In this document: one piece after another, positions 35,399 to 43,776 of the stretch
Layout: each line of letters starts with the position of its first letter
Position numbering within the stretch: position 1 is the first letter of the stretch
Assembly: GCF_040546685.1 (NCBI RefSeq)
Contig: NZ_JBEPOH010000001.1
Coordinates: 744,001-808,000 of the forward strand
Direction: 5' to 3'
Source: Variovorax sp. OAS795
GTDB lineage: Bacteria; Pseudomonadota; Gammaproteobacteria; Burkholderiales; Burkholderiaceae_C
DNA length: 64,000 nt
Translations under genes and position numbers: made by a program
The notes under the pieces: model-generated
Seen by the model: only the letters and a program-made list of their open reading frames with translations
Database searches by the model: none
Told to the model about the DNA's origin: nothing

Positions 35399-36595
35399 TC
35401 AGCTGGCGCGGCCTGCCACCGGCAGCCGGATGACGAAGCTCGCGCCGCCGCCCGGGCGCTCTTCGCAGCGCACGCTGCCGCCATGCCGCTCGGCGATCGA
35501 CTTCACCAGCGCCAGCCCCAGGCCCACGCCGCCGTTGCGCTCGCTGGCGCCGGGCAACCGGTAGAAGGGTTCGAAGATGCGATCGCGCAGGGCCGCGGGC
35601 ACGCCGGGTCCGCGGTCGTTCACGCGCACGGTGGCAAAGCCGTTGGCGCTGCCCAGCTCCACCGAGATCTCGCCGGCGCCGTAGCGGCGGGCGTTCTCGA
35701 GCAGGTTGCGGATCGCGCGGCGCAGCAGGCGCGAGACGCCCGGCACCGTGAGCTTGGCGTTGTCCGTGCCTTCTTCCAGGTCGAGATCGGCATTGACCTG
35801 CGAGCACTCCTCGGCCGCCAGCCCGGTGAGGTCGACCGCCTCGATGGTGCCCATGTCGGCCTCGCTCGCATCGAGCCGGCTCGCCAGCAGGATCTCGTCG
35901 ATGAGCTGGTCGAGCTCGCCGATGTTGCGCGAGATCTCGTCGCGCGCCGCGGGGCTCGGGCGCTCGCCCATCAGCTCCAGGCCCATGCGGATGCGGGTGA
36001 GCGGCGAGCGCAGCTCGTGCGATGCGTTGGCCAGCAGGGATTTGTGCGAGCGCACCAGCTTTTCGATGCGTTCGGCCGAGGCATTGAAACGTTTGGAGAG
36101 ATCAGCCACTTCGTCCTGCCCTTCTTCGATCACGCGCACCGAGAGGTCGCCTTCGCCCCAGCGTTGCACGCCGCGCTGCAGTGTTTCCAGCCGCTGGGTG
36201 AGCCGCCGCACGATGGGGTACACGCCCAGGCCCACGGCAATGCCCACCAGCGCGATCATCCAGCCCAGGCCGAAGGGCGTGCGCCAGGGCGCGAACCCGC
36301 CGGTGCCCGAGGGCCGGTCGCGCGGTGCCACGCGCAGCGTGATGGCCTTGCCGTCGCTCAGCGTCACGTCGAACTCCAGCCCCTGGCCCGGCACCCGCAG
36401 CGCCTGCCCGGTGCCGATGGTCCGGTCTTGCGCGTCGAGCACCACCACGTTGCGCGGCACCGGCGCCAGGCGCTCGCGCTCGGCCTGCGCCGCTTCGCGC
36501 ACGATCCAGTTGGCCATCAGCGTGAGGATGACCACGCCGCCCACCACCGCGAGCCAGATGCGGAAGTAGAGGTGGCGGGAATAGAGATTCAGCAT
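35399..36595 (-). CDS. Sensor histidine kinase (HAMP, HisKA, HATPase)
   Basis: The membrane sensor of a two-component system, 398 residues. TM1 lies near residues 10-30 (IWLAVVGGVVILTLMANWIV), a periplasmic domain of about 100 residues follows, and TM2 (LGWMIALVGIAVGLGVYPIV) leads to a HAMP linker. The H-box is SHELRSPLTRIRMGLE, the N-box NLLENARRYG, with G-boxes VNDRGPGVP and GVGLGLALVKS. It pairs with the response regulator gene upstream, with 108 nt of repeat-like sequence between them. The signal is unknown; the layout resembles RstB/CpxA-type OmpR-class kinases. Confidence 0.92.
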   Translation of the reverse strand: MLNLYSRHLYFRIWLAVVGGVVILTLMANWIVREAAQAERERLAPVPRNVVVLDAQDRTIGTGQALRVPGQGLEFDVTLSDGKAITLRVAPRDRPSGTGGFAPWRTPFGLGWMIALVGIAVGLGVYPIVRRLTQRLETLQRGVQRWGEGDLSVRVIEEGQDEVADLSKRFNASAERIEKLVRSHKSLLANASHELRSPLTRIRMGLELMGERPSPAARDEISRNIGELDQLIDEILLASRLDASEADMGTIEAVDLTGLAAEECSQVNADLDLEEGTDNAKLTVPGVSRLLRRAIRNLLENARRYGAGEISVELGSANGFATVRVNDRGPGVPAALRDRIFEPFYRLPGASERNGGVGLGLALVKSIAERHGGSVRCEERPGGGASFVIRLPVAGRAS

Positions 36596-36605
36596 GCGAT
36601 GCGGC

Positions 36606-36697
36606 CGCCGCCGGGCCGCCCCAAGGCGAGCCGCGCCTCCCCCTCGGGGGGTGGCGAATTACACGGAGCGAAGCGAGTGATAAGCCGGGGGGCGGAC
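36606..36697. repeat. Extragenic GC-rich repeat-like segment between regulator and kinase genes
   Basis: The 108-nt gap between the response regulator and kinase genes is mostly GC-rich non-coding sequence with a CCCCC/GGGGG hairpin and a block GGAGCGAAGCGAG that, read on the minus strand, resembles part of the repeat seen at 4753 and 58734. It is likely an extragenic repeat that separates the two genes, an unusual gap for such a pair. Confidence 0.45.
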
Positions 36698-36703
36698 ATC
36701 TCT

Positions 36704-37426
36704 TCAGTCCTGCTGCTTGGCGAACACGTAGCCCACGCCGCGCACGGTGAGGATGCGCTTGGGGTTCTTGGCATCGACCTCGATGGCGGCGCGGATGCGG
36801 CCCATGTGCACGTCGATCGAGCGGTCGAAGGCTTCGAGCTCTCGGCCGCGCACGGCTTCCATGATCTGGTCGCGCGTGAGCACGCGGCCCGCACGCTCGG
36901 CCATGGCCACCAGCAGGTCGAACTGGTAGGAGGTGAGGTCGGCCAGCGCGCCGCCCACCGACACGGTGCGCGCATTGCGGTCGATCTCGAGCGTGCCGAA
37001 GCGCATCACCGTGCTGGCTTCGGTGTCGGCGCTGTTCTCGCTGCGCCGGCGCAGCACCGCGCGGATGCGCGCAAGCAGCTCGCGCGGCTCGAAGGGCTTG
37101 GGCAGGTAGTCGTCGGCGCCGATCTCCAGCCCGATGATGCGGTCCATCGGATCGCCCTTGGCGGTGAGCATCAGCACCGACACCTTCGAGGCGGGCGCGG
37201 GCAGCGACCGGATGCGGCGGCAGATCTCCAGGCCGTCGGTGTCGGGCAGCATCAGGTCCAGGATCACCAGGTCGGGCGCGTGCTGCTGCAGCAGCTCCAG
37301 GCCGCTGGCGCCATCGCCGGCATGCGAGAACGCGAAGCCTGACTGCGTCAGGTATTCGCCCACCATGTGTGCCAGGCGGGCGTCGTCTTCGATCATCAGG
37401 AGTTGGGGGGTGCTCATGCGCTTCAT
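36704..37426 (-). CDS. OmpR-family response regulator
   Basis: The DNA-binding partner of the adjacent histidine kinase, 240 residues. The receiver domain has the acidic pair EDD near residue 14, the phosphoacceptor Asp in LVILDLMLPDTDG, and the conserved MLTAKGD and DYLPKPFEPRELLARI. The C-terminal winged helix has LTSYQFDLLVAMAERAGRVLTRDQIMEAVRGRELEAFDRSIDVHMGRIR. The start at 37426 has GGAGG a few bases upstream; ATG 37417 gives the more usual MSTPQLLMIEDD. It precedes the kinase gene, so the pair is transcribed together. Confidence 0.93.
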   Translation of the reverse strand: MKRMSTPQLLMIEDDARLAHMVGEYLTQSGFAFSHAGDGASGLELLQQHAPDLVILDLMLPDTDGLEICRRIRSLPAPASKVSVLMLTAKGDPMDRIIGLEIGADDYLPKPFEPRELLARIRAVLRRRSENSADTEASTVMRFGTLEIDRNARTVSVGGALADLTSYQFDLLVAMAERAGRVLTRDQIMEAVRGRELEAFDRSIDVHMGRIRAAIEVDAKNPKRILTVRGVGYVFAKQQD

Positions 37427-37492
37427 GGTCCTCCAAGGGGGGCAACGGGGCTTGAACGCCCCGTAAAGTTGGGTAAACCCGGCGTCCGGATG

Positions 37493-39136
37493 TCAACCCG
37501 GCGGCGGTGCAAAAAGCAGGGGGCCGGCCGGCGCATCCACCGCGGGCGTGGCCATTTGCTGCTCGAGCAAGGCGGGCAGCGTGCAGCCATCCAGCACCGC
37601 ATTGTCCGCCCGTGCCCGCGCGAGGATTTCAGCCGCCAGCTGGCGCAGTTGGAAGGTCGAGGCCCGCAGGCGCGCCTTGAACGCGGCATCGTCCATGCGC
37701 GGATCCTTCAGGCTGCGGTTGAGCTCGGCGAACCACGGCATGGCCGCCTGGTCGAGCATGACCGCGGCGTTGCGCCGGGGGCAGGCGGCGGACCAGGCGC
37801 GCAGCAGCTGCTGCACCGCAAGGTTCAGGCGCTGGCAGTGCTGCAGCTCTTCCTTCACGCTGCCCAGCAGCATCAGGTCGGTGAGCCGCTGCTGGAAGAA
37901 GATCTGCGAGAGCACGCCCCAGTAGTAGGCGTAGTCCCAGATCACCTTCACCGGCAGCACCTCGGGGTCGCCGAAGAGGGGGTACTGGTCCTGGTAGAGC
38001 GCCAGCGTGCTTTCGTAGAACGAGTGGTAGATCTGGTCGTACAGCTGCGCGCGCGCTTCGAGAGGGCGGCCCGCGCGGTCTTGCGCCACCAGGTCGGTGA
38101 TGTAGGTGTTGCCGATCGCGATGAAGTCGCTGCCGGGCGAATAGAAGGGATCGAGAAAGAGCCCGGCCTCGCCGGTCAGCGCCCAGCGCCGGCCCGAGAA
38201 CACCTGCTTGCAGCCGTGCGAGAAGTGCTTGAGGAACGCGAAGTCCTGCAGCAGGTGCCGCTTGCCGTCCAGCGCGTCGAAAAGCCGCGGCTGGTAGGTG
38301 GCGAACCACTGCATGGCCTTGTCGAAGGTGTCGATGGTGTCGAGCGGATGCAGCTTCGGGTCGGCCACGATGCCCACCGAGTGCGAGCCGGAGGCCAGCG
38401 GAATCAGCCACGCCCAGTAGCCCGCGCCCACCAGGTGGTTGGTCGAGAGCCAGCGCGCCTGGGGATCGCAGCGCTCGCGCCAGGCCGTGTCGCCGCTCCA
38501 TTCGTCGATGGAAATGCGCTCCCCGATGCGAAACCACACGGCGTTCACGTCGTGCGCGTTGGCTTCCGCGAGCCCGAGCTTGCGCTTGAGCAGGCTTGCG
38601 CGCCCGCAGGCATCGATGAGCCAGCGCGTTTCGGCGATGTGGGTCTCGCCGCCGCGCGACCACTCCAGGCGGTGCGGCGCATCGTGCGTGGTGTCGGGCG
38701 CGAGGTCGACTCGGCGCACCAGCGCGGCATCGTCGAATCGCACGCCGCGGCGCACCGCTTCCTCGGCCAGGTAGTTCTCGAAGATGCCGCGATCGATCTG
38801 GTAGCTGGGCACCGACAGGTAGCGGCTGGCGCCGATCTCGGTGACCTGGTCGATGTCGCGCCGGCCTTCGCTGAAGAAGAAGCGGAAGCCGAACTTGCGC
38901 AACTGCGCGCCGTCCATGTGGAGCTTCAGGCCGAGCACCGTGTCGAAGTAGTGCGCGCCGATCTCCACCGACGATTCGCCGACCTTGTGGGCCGCGTGCG
39001 GCACTGGATGGCTGCGCCGTTCGAGCACCAGCACGTCGAGGTCGGCAAAGCGCTGTTTCAGTTGCAGCGCCAGCGTGAGGCCCGCGAGCCCGCCGCCCAT
39101 GATCACTGCGTCGAATCGTTGCGCAGTGCCGTTCAT
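37493..39136 (-). CDS. Flavin-dependent halogenase-like FAD oxidoreductase
   Basis: An FAD-binding protein of 547 residues. The dinucleotide motif GGGLAG is at 14-19, and the halogenase-type lysine is at 51 in HKVGESSVEIG. The WxWxIP signature of flavin-dependent halogenases is intact (WAWLIP, 241-246), followed by SVGIV and the FAD motif GEAGLFLDPFYSPGSD. This is closer to FAD-dependent tryptophan or aryl halogenases than to simple hydroxylases. It is the last gene of a three-gene unit with a chain-length-factor-like protein and a ketosynthase (gap of only 4 nt). Such proteins occur in aryl-polyene clusters, where their real activity is not always known; substrate and halide cannot be told. 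Confidence 0.82.
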   Translation of the reverse strand: MNGTAQRFDAVIMGGGLAGLTLALQLKQRFADLDVLVLERRSHPVPHAAHKVGESSVEIGAHYFDTVLGLKLHMDGAQLRKFGFRFFFSEGRRDIDQVTEIGASRYLSVPSYQIDRGIFENYLAEEAVRRGVRFDDAALVRRVDLAPDTTHDAPHRLEWSRGGETHIAETRWLIDACGRASLLKRKLGLAEANAHDVNAVWFRIGERISIDEWSGDTAWRERCDPQARWLSTNHLVGAGYWAWLIPLASGSHSVGIVADPKLHPLDTIDTFDKAMQWFATYQPRLFDALDGKRHLLQDFAFLKHFSHGCKQVFSGRRWALTGEAGLFLDPFYSPGSDFIAIGNTYITDLVAQDRAGRPLEARAQLYDQIYHSFYESTLALYQDQYPLFGDPEVLPVKVIWDYAYYWGVLSQIFFQQRLTDLMLLGSVKEELQHCQRLNLAVQQLLRAWSAACPRRNAAVMLDQAAMPWFAELNRSLKDPRMDDAAFKARLRASTFQLRQLAAEILARARADNAVLDGCTLPALLEQQMATPAVDAPAGPLLFAPPPG

Positions 39137-39140
39137 GAGC

Positions 39141-39986
39141 CTAGTCCTGCAACGGCTGCAGCTGGAGCCGCAGCGAAAGGGTGGAAGACGAAAGCGGCAG
39201 GTCGAGCGCCGGCGGGTGGCCGTCCAGCCGCGCCAGCGCTTCGAACAGGCCGAGCGCATGGGCCATCGGGTTGATGTGCGCCAGCGATTTCGCGGCTTCC
39301 GAAGCCAGCGGTGCCGCCGCGGTGTTGCCGCCGTTTTCTTCCAGCGACCACGCGAGCGAGGCCACCGTGCGCGCCGTGCGTTCGGGCGCGATCACCAGCG
39401 CCACGGCCAGCAGGCCCTGGCTGTCGGTCACCGAGGTCAGCGCGCCCACGGTGGGGGTGTCGTAGCCCACCAGCAGCACCGGCGACTGGTCGGCCGCGCA
39501 CTGCACCGCGGCTTCGAGCAGGCCGGCGGCAAAGCTGTTCTCGTAGGCCGAGACCGAGTTGCTGGCGGCCATGCAGCCGGTGCCGATGGTCCAGTAGCCC
39601 ACAGCGGCGTTGTGTACCGAGTTGTGAAAGCGCGTGGGCGACAGCACCGTGGGATCGGTCGCCAGCGTGGTGCACATGTAGTCGTTGATCGACAGGTCGC
39701 CGTGCGCCGAGACGAAGACGCAGGGCACGTCGGCCGCATTGCGGCCCGCGCCGGCCATGGATGCGGCCGCCACCTCGAGCGCCAGCGCCACGGTGTCGGG
39801 TGCGCGGCGGCGCTCGGCCGGGGCCAGCACCTGGGGCGATGGCCGCCTGGCGGGCGGGTCGGCCAGCGCGCCTTCGCCGCGGAAGGCGGCGCGCGCCGCG
39901 TCCCAGCCCGGCAGCGTCGGTGTCCAGAAGGCCGGGCCTTCGATGTAGAGGGTGGGCGGCTTCGGCGCCTGGTTCGGCGCGCTCAT
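39141..39986 (-). CDS. Beta-ketoacyl synthase-like (chain-length-factor-type) protein
   Basis: A 281-residue thiolase-fold protein that looks like the shorter partner of a ketosynthase heterodimer. It carries AHGDLSINDYMCTTLATDPTVLSPTRFHNSVHNAAVGYW and GTGCMAASNSVSAYENSFAAGLLEAA, where the cysteine is not in the usual TACSSS context. The usual catalytic histidine motifs are not evident. This fits the chain-length-factor/APE-type KS partner annotation. It overlaps the ketosynthase stop by 4 nt, supporting a heterodimer. Likely non-catalytic; function inferred. Confidence 0.82.
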   Translation of the reverse strand: MSAPNQAPKPPTLYIEGPAFWTPTLPGWDAARAAFRGEGALADPPARRPSPQVLAPAERRRAPDTVALALEVAAASMAGAGRNAADVPCVFVSAHGDLSINDYMCTTLATDPTVLSPTRFHNSVHNAAVGYWTIGTGCMAASNSVSAYENSFAAGLLEAAVQCAADQSPVLLVGYDTPTVGALTSVTDSQGLLAVALVIAPERTARTVASLAWSLEENGGNTAAAPLASEAAKSLAHINPMAHALGLFEALARLDGHPPALDLPLSSSTLSLRLQLQPLQD

Positions 39987-41185
39987 GCGGTCGCCTTGCC
40001 GAACACCAGCGAGCAGTTGTTGCCGCCGAAACCGAAGGAGTTGGTCAGCGCATAACGGACCTCGCCATGCGCGGGCGCCAGCCTGATCTGCGGGCCGAAG
40101 CCGGTGTCGATTTCACTCGTGTTCACGGTCCCGGGCATCAGGCCGCGCTCGATCGCCAGCAGGCTGATCACCGACTCCACCACACCCGCCGCGCCCAGCG
40201 TGTGCCCCATGAAGCCCTTGGTCGAGCTGGCATGGGTGGTGGCCGGAAAGCGCCGCGCCACCAGCGCGCCTTCGACCTCGTCGTTCTTCTGGCTCGCGGT
40301 GCCGTGCATGTTGATGTAGTCGATGGCGTCGGGCGCGAGGCCCGCGCGCGCCAGCGCCTCGTCCAGTGCGCGTTCGGCGCCCAGCCCTTCGGGGTGCGGC
40401 GTCGACATGTGGTGCGCATCGCTGGCTTCGCCGTAGCCATAGAGCCGCAGCGGCGCGCCGGCATCGTCCTGCACGCGCTCGACCAGCGCAAAGCCTGCCG
40501 CTTCGCCCAGGCTGATGCCCTTGCGGCCGGCATCGAAGGGCCTGCACGGTTCGTTGGACACCAGTTCGAGCGAGTTGAAGCCGAACAGCACGCTGCCGCA
40601 CAGTGTGTCGACCCCGCCCACGACGGCGGCGTCGGCCAGGCCGAGGCGGATCAGCCGCTCGGCCGAGGCGAACACCTTGGCGCTCGACGAGCAGGCCGTG
40701 GAGATCGTCTCGCTGGGCCCGGTGAGCCCGAGCGCCTGCTGCACGAACATGGCCAGCGAGTGCGGTGTGTGCACGGCCGCGCGGCGCTGGTTCTGCGGAA
40801 AGAGGCCGTCGGCATCGAGCTGCGTGTAGGCCAGCTCGGTTTCGCCGATGCTGGAGGTCGAGGTGCCCAGGATGAGCGCGATGCGCGAGGGGCCGTACTT
40901 CGCCCGTGCCGCGGCCACTGCTTCGGGGAAGCCGTCGGCATGCAGGCCGAGCCACGCCAGCCGGTTGTTGCGGCAGTCCCAGGACGCCAGCGCTTCGGGC
41001 AGGCGAATGTCCTCGAGCCCGTCGACCCGGCCGATCCAGGTGGGCAGCGGCGCATCGCCGAAATCGTTGGCGCGCAAGCCGCTGCGCGATTGCGCGAGCG
41101 CCTCGGCGAGCGGCTCCTTGCCCACGCCGACGGCCGAGGTGGCCGTGTAGGCGCTGATCTGAAGGGGAGAAATGCGTTGCGGCAC
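39983..41185 (-). CDS. Beta-ketoacyl-ACP synthase (FabF-like)
   Basis: A condensing enzyme of 400 residues with a complete catalytic triad: Cys in ISTACSSSAKVF, His in NMHGTASQKND, and His in TKGFMGHTLGAAGVVES, plus the glycine-rich C-terminus SFGFGGNNCSLVFG. It starts with GTG at 41183-41185. With the chain-length-factor-like protein and the halogenase-like protein it forms a three-gene minus-strand unit. It differs from housekeeping FabF in its partner and in lacking adjacent acpP or fab genes, so a specialised polyene or aryl-polyketide role is likely. Confidence 0.88.
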   Translation of the reverse strand: MPQRISPLQISAYTATSAVGVGKEPLAEALAQSRSGLRANDFGDAPLPTWIGRVDGLEDIRLPEALASWDCRNNRLAWLGLHADGFPEAVAAARAKYGPSRIALILGTSTSSIGETELAYTQLDADGLFPQNQRRAAVHTPHSLAMFVQQALGLTGPSETISTACSSSAKVFASAERLIRLGLADAAVVGGVDTLCGSVLFGFNSLELVSNEPCRPFDAGRKGISLGEAAGFALVERVQDDAGAPLRLYGYGEASDAHHMSTPHPEGLGAERALDEALARAGLAPDAIDYINMHGTASQKNDEVEGALVARRFPATTHASSTKGFMGHTLGAAGVVESVISLLAIERGLMPGTVNTSEIDTGFGPQIRLAPAHGEVRYALTNSFGFGGNNCSLVFGKATA

Positions 41186-41315
41186 GTGTCTTGTGGGGTT
41201 GCAGGCGGAAAGAGGACGCTTTTTGGGGAAAGCGAAGCGGAAGGTACCCTAAACCGAAAGCCTAACAGTTGGGCGGGCCGTGCAGCGTCAGCTGTTTTCC
41301 CATCAGGCCCGTGCT

Positions 41316-42683
41316 CTATTGACGCTCCGTGGGGCCTGTGGTCGTGGTGAGCCGGGCGGCGAGCGCCACCAGCACCAGCACCGGCAGGCCCAGGAGGGCG
41401 GTGGCGGTGAAGAACGGGGCATAGCCGTAGGCATCGACGAACACGCCCGAGTAGCCCGCAATGAACTTCGGCAGCAGCAGCATCAGCGAGCTGAACAGCG
41501 CGTATTGGGTGGCCGAGTAGCTGATGTTGGTCAGGCTGGACAGGTAGGCGATGAAGGCCGCCGAAGCGATGCCGCCCGCCAGGTTGTCGGCCGACACCAC
41601 CGCGATCAGCGCCGTCAGGTCATGCCCGCGCGAGGCCAGCCAGGCAAAGAGCAGGTTGCTCGCGGCGCTGAGCACCGCGCCCAGCATCAGTACCCGCATC
41701 ACGCCCAGCCGCATCGACAGCACGCCGCCCACGAAGGCGCCGGCCAGCGTCATGACCACGCCGTAGATCTTGCTGACCGTGGCCACCTCGTCCTTGGTGA
41801 AGCCCATGTCCACGTAGAAGGGGTTGGCCATGATGCCCATCACCACGTCGCTGATGCGGTAGATGGCGATCAGCGAGAGGATCAGCGCGGCCTGCCACCG
41901 GTAGCGGCGGATGAAATCGGCAAAGGGCTCGATCAGCACGCTTTGCAGCCATTCGGCGGCGTTCCTGGCCTTGGGCAGCACGCGCCGCACGGGTTCGGGC
42001 GAGAGCAGCACCGTCAGCACGCCGACCGCCATCGAGGCCGCCATCACCAGGTAGGCCGTTTTCCAGGCGCCGTTCTGGTAGGCCGCCGCGCCCGTGGCGC
42101 CGGCCGCGGGCGCCACCTCGGCCCAGGCCGCGACCCACAGCACGCCGGCGCCGGCCCAGATCATCGCGAGCCGGTAGCCGGTCTGGTAGGCGGCGGCCAG
42201 CGCGGCCTGCTTGCGCGTCTCGGCCGATTCGATGCGGAAGGCGTCCAGCGCAATGTCTTGCGTGGCCGAGCCGAAGGCCACCAGCAGCGCGCACCAGATC
42301 AGCGGCACCAGGCCCTGTCGCGGATCGTTCAGCGCCATGCCGACCAGCCCCGCGATCACCAGCGCCTGCGCCAGCAGCAGCCAGCCGCGCCGGCGACCCA
42401 GCAGCGTGGTGAGCGGGGGCAGCGGAAGCCGGTCGACCAGCGGTGCCCAGACCCACTTGAAGCCATAGGCCAGGCCGACCCAGCTCAGGTAGCCGATGGT
42501 GGTGCGGTCGATGCCCGCCTCGCGCAGGCGGAAGCTCAGCGTCCCCAGCACCAGCAGCAGCGGCAGGCCGGCGGAAAAGCCGAGCGCCAGCATGCGCAGG
42601 GTGGCGGGCTCGAGATAGACCTTCAGCGCGTCGCGCCAGGGCAGGGAGGAGGCGGTGGGGGTTTCGGCGGGCTGGGCAGACAT
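41316..42683 (-). CDS. ampG: AmpG-family muropeptide MFS transporter
   Basis: An inner-membrane permease importing anhydro-muropeptides for peptidoglycan recycling. The 455 residues form about twelve to fourteen helices and include LALGFSAGLPLLLVLGTLSFRLREAGID, GLAYGFKWVWAPLVDRLPLP, the motif GSATQDIALDAFRIE and LSSLTNISYSATQYALFSSLM, all AmpG signatures. The start at 42683 (MSAQPAETPT) was preferred; 42701 adds six residues and neither site has a strong ribosome-binding signal. It is divergent from the M48 protease gene. Confidence 0.92.
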   Translation of the reverse strand: MSAQPAETPTASSLPWRDALKVYLEPATLRMLALGFSAGLPLLLVLGTLSFRLREAGIDRTTIGYLSWVGLAYGFKWVWAPLVDRLPLPPLTTLLGRRRGWLLLAQALVIAGLVGMALNDPRQGLVPLIWCALLVAFGSATQDIALDAFRIESAETRKQAALAAAYQTGYRLAMIWAGAGVLWVAAWAEVAPAAGATGAAAYQNGAWKTAYLVMAASMAVGVLTVLLSPEPVRRVLPKARNAAEWLQSVLIEPFADFIRRYRWQAALILSLIAIYRISDVVMGIMANPFYVDMGFTKDEVATVSKIYGVVMTLAGAFVGGVLSMRLGVMRVLMLGAVLSAASNLLFAWLASRGHDLTALIAVVSADNLAGGIASAAFIAYLSSLTNISYSATQYALFSSLMLLLPKFIAGYSGVFVDAYGYAPFFTATALLGLPVLVLVALAARLTTTTGPTERQ

Positions 42684-42757
42684 GAACCCCGGATTGTCCA
42701 TGAGGGCGTGCCGCGGGCCGCGCGGTCTTTTCTGGCGTTTGTTCCTATGATCCGCGC

Positions 42758-43621
42758 ATGTGCACACGTTGCGAGCCTCTTGTCTCTTCCGCGGCTGCCG
42801 CTTCCGGCGCCTCGGCCTGGCAGCCGCGCCGGGCCTTCCTGCTGGCTGCGGCCGGCGCGGCGCTCGGCGGCCCGGCGCTGGCGCAGGTCAATGTGGGCAA
42901 TGCATCGGTGGCGCGCAACCTGGTGCCGGCCGATCGGATCGAGGCCGCCGGCGTGCAGCAGTACGGGCAACTGCTCGAAAGGGCGCGTGCCAAGGGCGCG
43001 CTCGCGGGCGACGGCAATGCGCAGCTGCAGCGGCTGCGCACCATCGCGAACCGCCTGATTCCCTTCGCCACGCCGTGGAACACGCGGGCGCGCCAGTGGA
43101 AATGGGAGGTCAACCTGATCGGCAGCAAGCAGGTCAACGCCTTCTGCATGCCCGGCGGCAAGATCGCCTTCTTCACCGGCATCCTCGAACAGCTCAAGCT
43201 CAGCGACGACGAGGTCGCGATGGTGATGGGCCACGAAATGGCCCATGCACTGCGCGAGCATGCGCGCGCCCGGCTGGCCAAGAGCGCCGGCACCGGCGCC
43301 GCGCTCTCCATCGGCGCCCAGCTGCTGGGGCTCGGCCAGGTGGGCGACCTCGCGGCCCGCGCCGGCACGCAGCTGCTCACCCTCAAGTTCAGCCGCGGCG
43401 ACGAAACCGAGGCCGACCTCGTCGGCCTGGAGCTCGCGGCCCGCGCCGGCTACGACCCCCAGGCTTCGGTGTCGCTCTGGAAGAAGATGGCCGCGGCATC
43501 GCGGACGCAGGGCGGCCTGAGCTTTTTGTCCACCCACCCGAGTGGACCGGACCGGATCCAGAAGCTGGAAGCCAATCTGCCGAAGGTGGAAAAGCTTTAC
43601 CGGGACGCCAGGCGCGGCTGA
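42758..43621 (+). CDS. Exported M48-family metallopeptidase
   Basis: A zinc metalloprotease of 287 residues with a probable signal peptide (RRAFLLAAAGAALGGPALAQ). The zinc motif is HEMAHALREHARARL and the third ligand lies in ETEADLVGLELAARAGY, as in M48 Oma1/BepA-like proteases. The N-terminal region MCTRCEPL has two cysteines before the signal sequence; a start further in is possible. Members act in outer-membrane quality control. It is divergent from ampG. Confidence 0.88.
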   Translation: MCTRCEPLVSSAAAASGASAWQPRRAFLLAAAGAALGGPALAQVNVGNASVARNLVPADRIEAAGVQQYGQLLERARAKGALAGDGNAQLQRLRTIANRLIPFATPWNTRARQWKWEVNLIGSKQVNAFCMPGGKIAFFTGILEQLKLSDDEVAMVMGHEMAHALREHARARLAKSAGTGAALSIGAQLLGLGQVGDLAARAGTQLLTLKFSRGDETEADLVGLELAARAGYDPQASVSLWKKMAAASRTQGGLSFLSTHPSGPDRIQKLEANLPKVEKLYRDARRG

Positions 43622-43663
43622 GGCGCGCGCTCACTTTTAAGGGGCGGAGCTGATTGCCTGACT

Positions 43664-43684
43664 CCCTCTCCCGGAGGGAGAGGG
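43664..43684 (+). other. Strong hairpin after the M48 protease gene
   Basis: CCCTCTCCC (43664-43672) pairs perfectly with GGGAGAGGG (43676-43684) across a 3-nt loop, 43 nt after the protease stop codon. There is no T-run after it, so termination would be weak, but the stem is stable. It separates the protease gene from the nitrogen-compound operon. Confidence 0.5.
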
Positions 43685-43748
43685 GGCAAAACCAACTCCC
43701 AAGCTACCAAAGGACGGCCGATCCCCCTGGCACATTGCTTGCATCTCG

Positions 43749-43762
43749 ACTTGTACACAAGT
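43749..43762. promoter_or_regulatory. Candidate GntR operator upstream of atzF
   Basis: ACTTGTACACAAGT is a palindrome with 6-bp arms and a 2-nt centre, ending 14 nt before the atzF ATG. It resembles the TTGTATACAA-type sites bound by FCD-class GntR regulators, and a related sequence occurs at 48590-48601. The operon ends in a GntR gene. Confidence 0.6.
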
Positions 43763-43776
43763 TTGGATGCCTGAAG

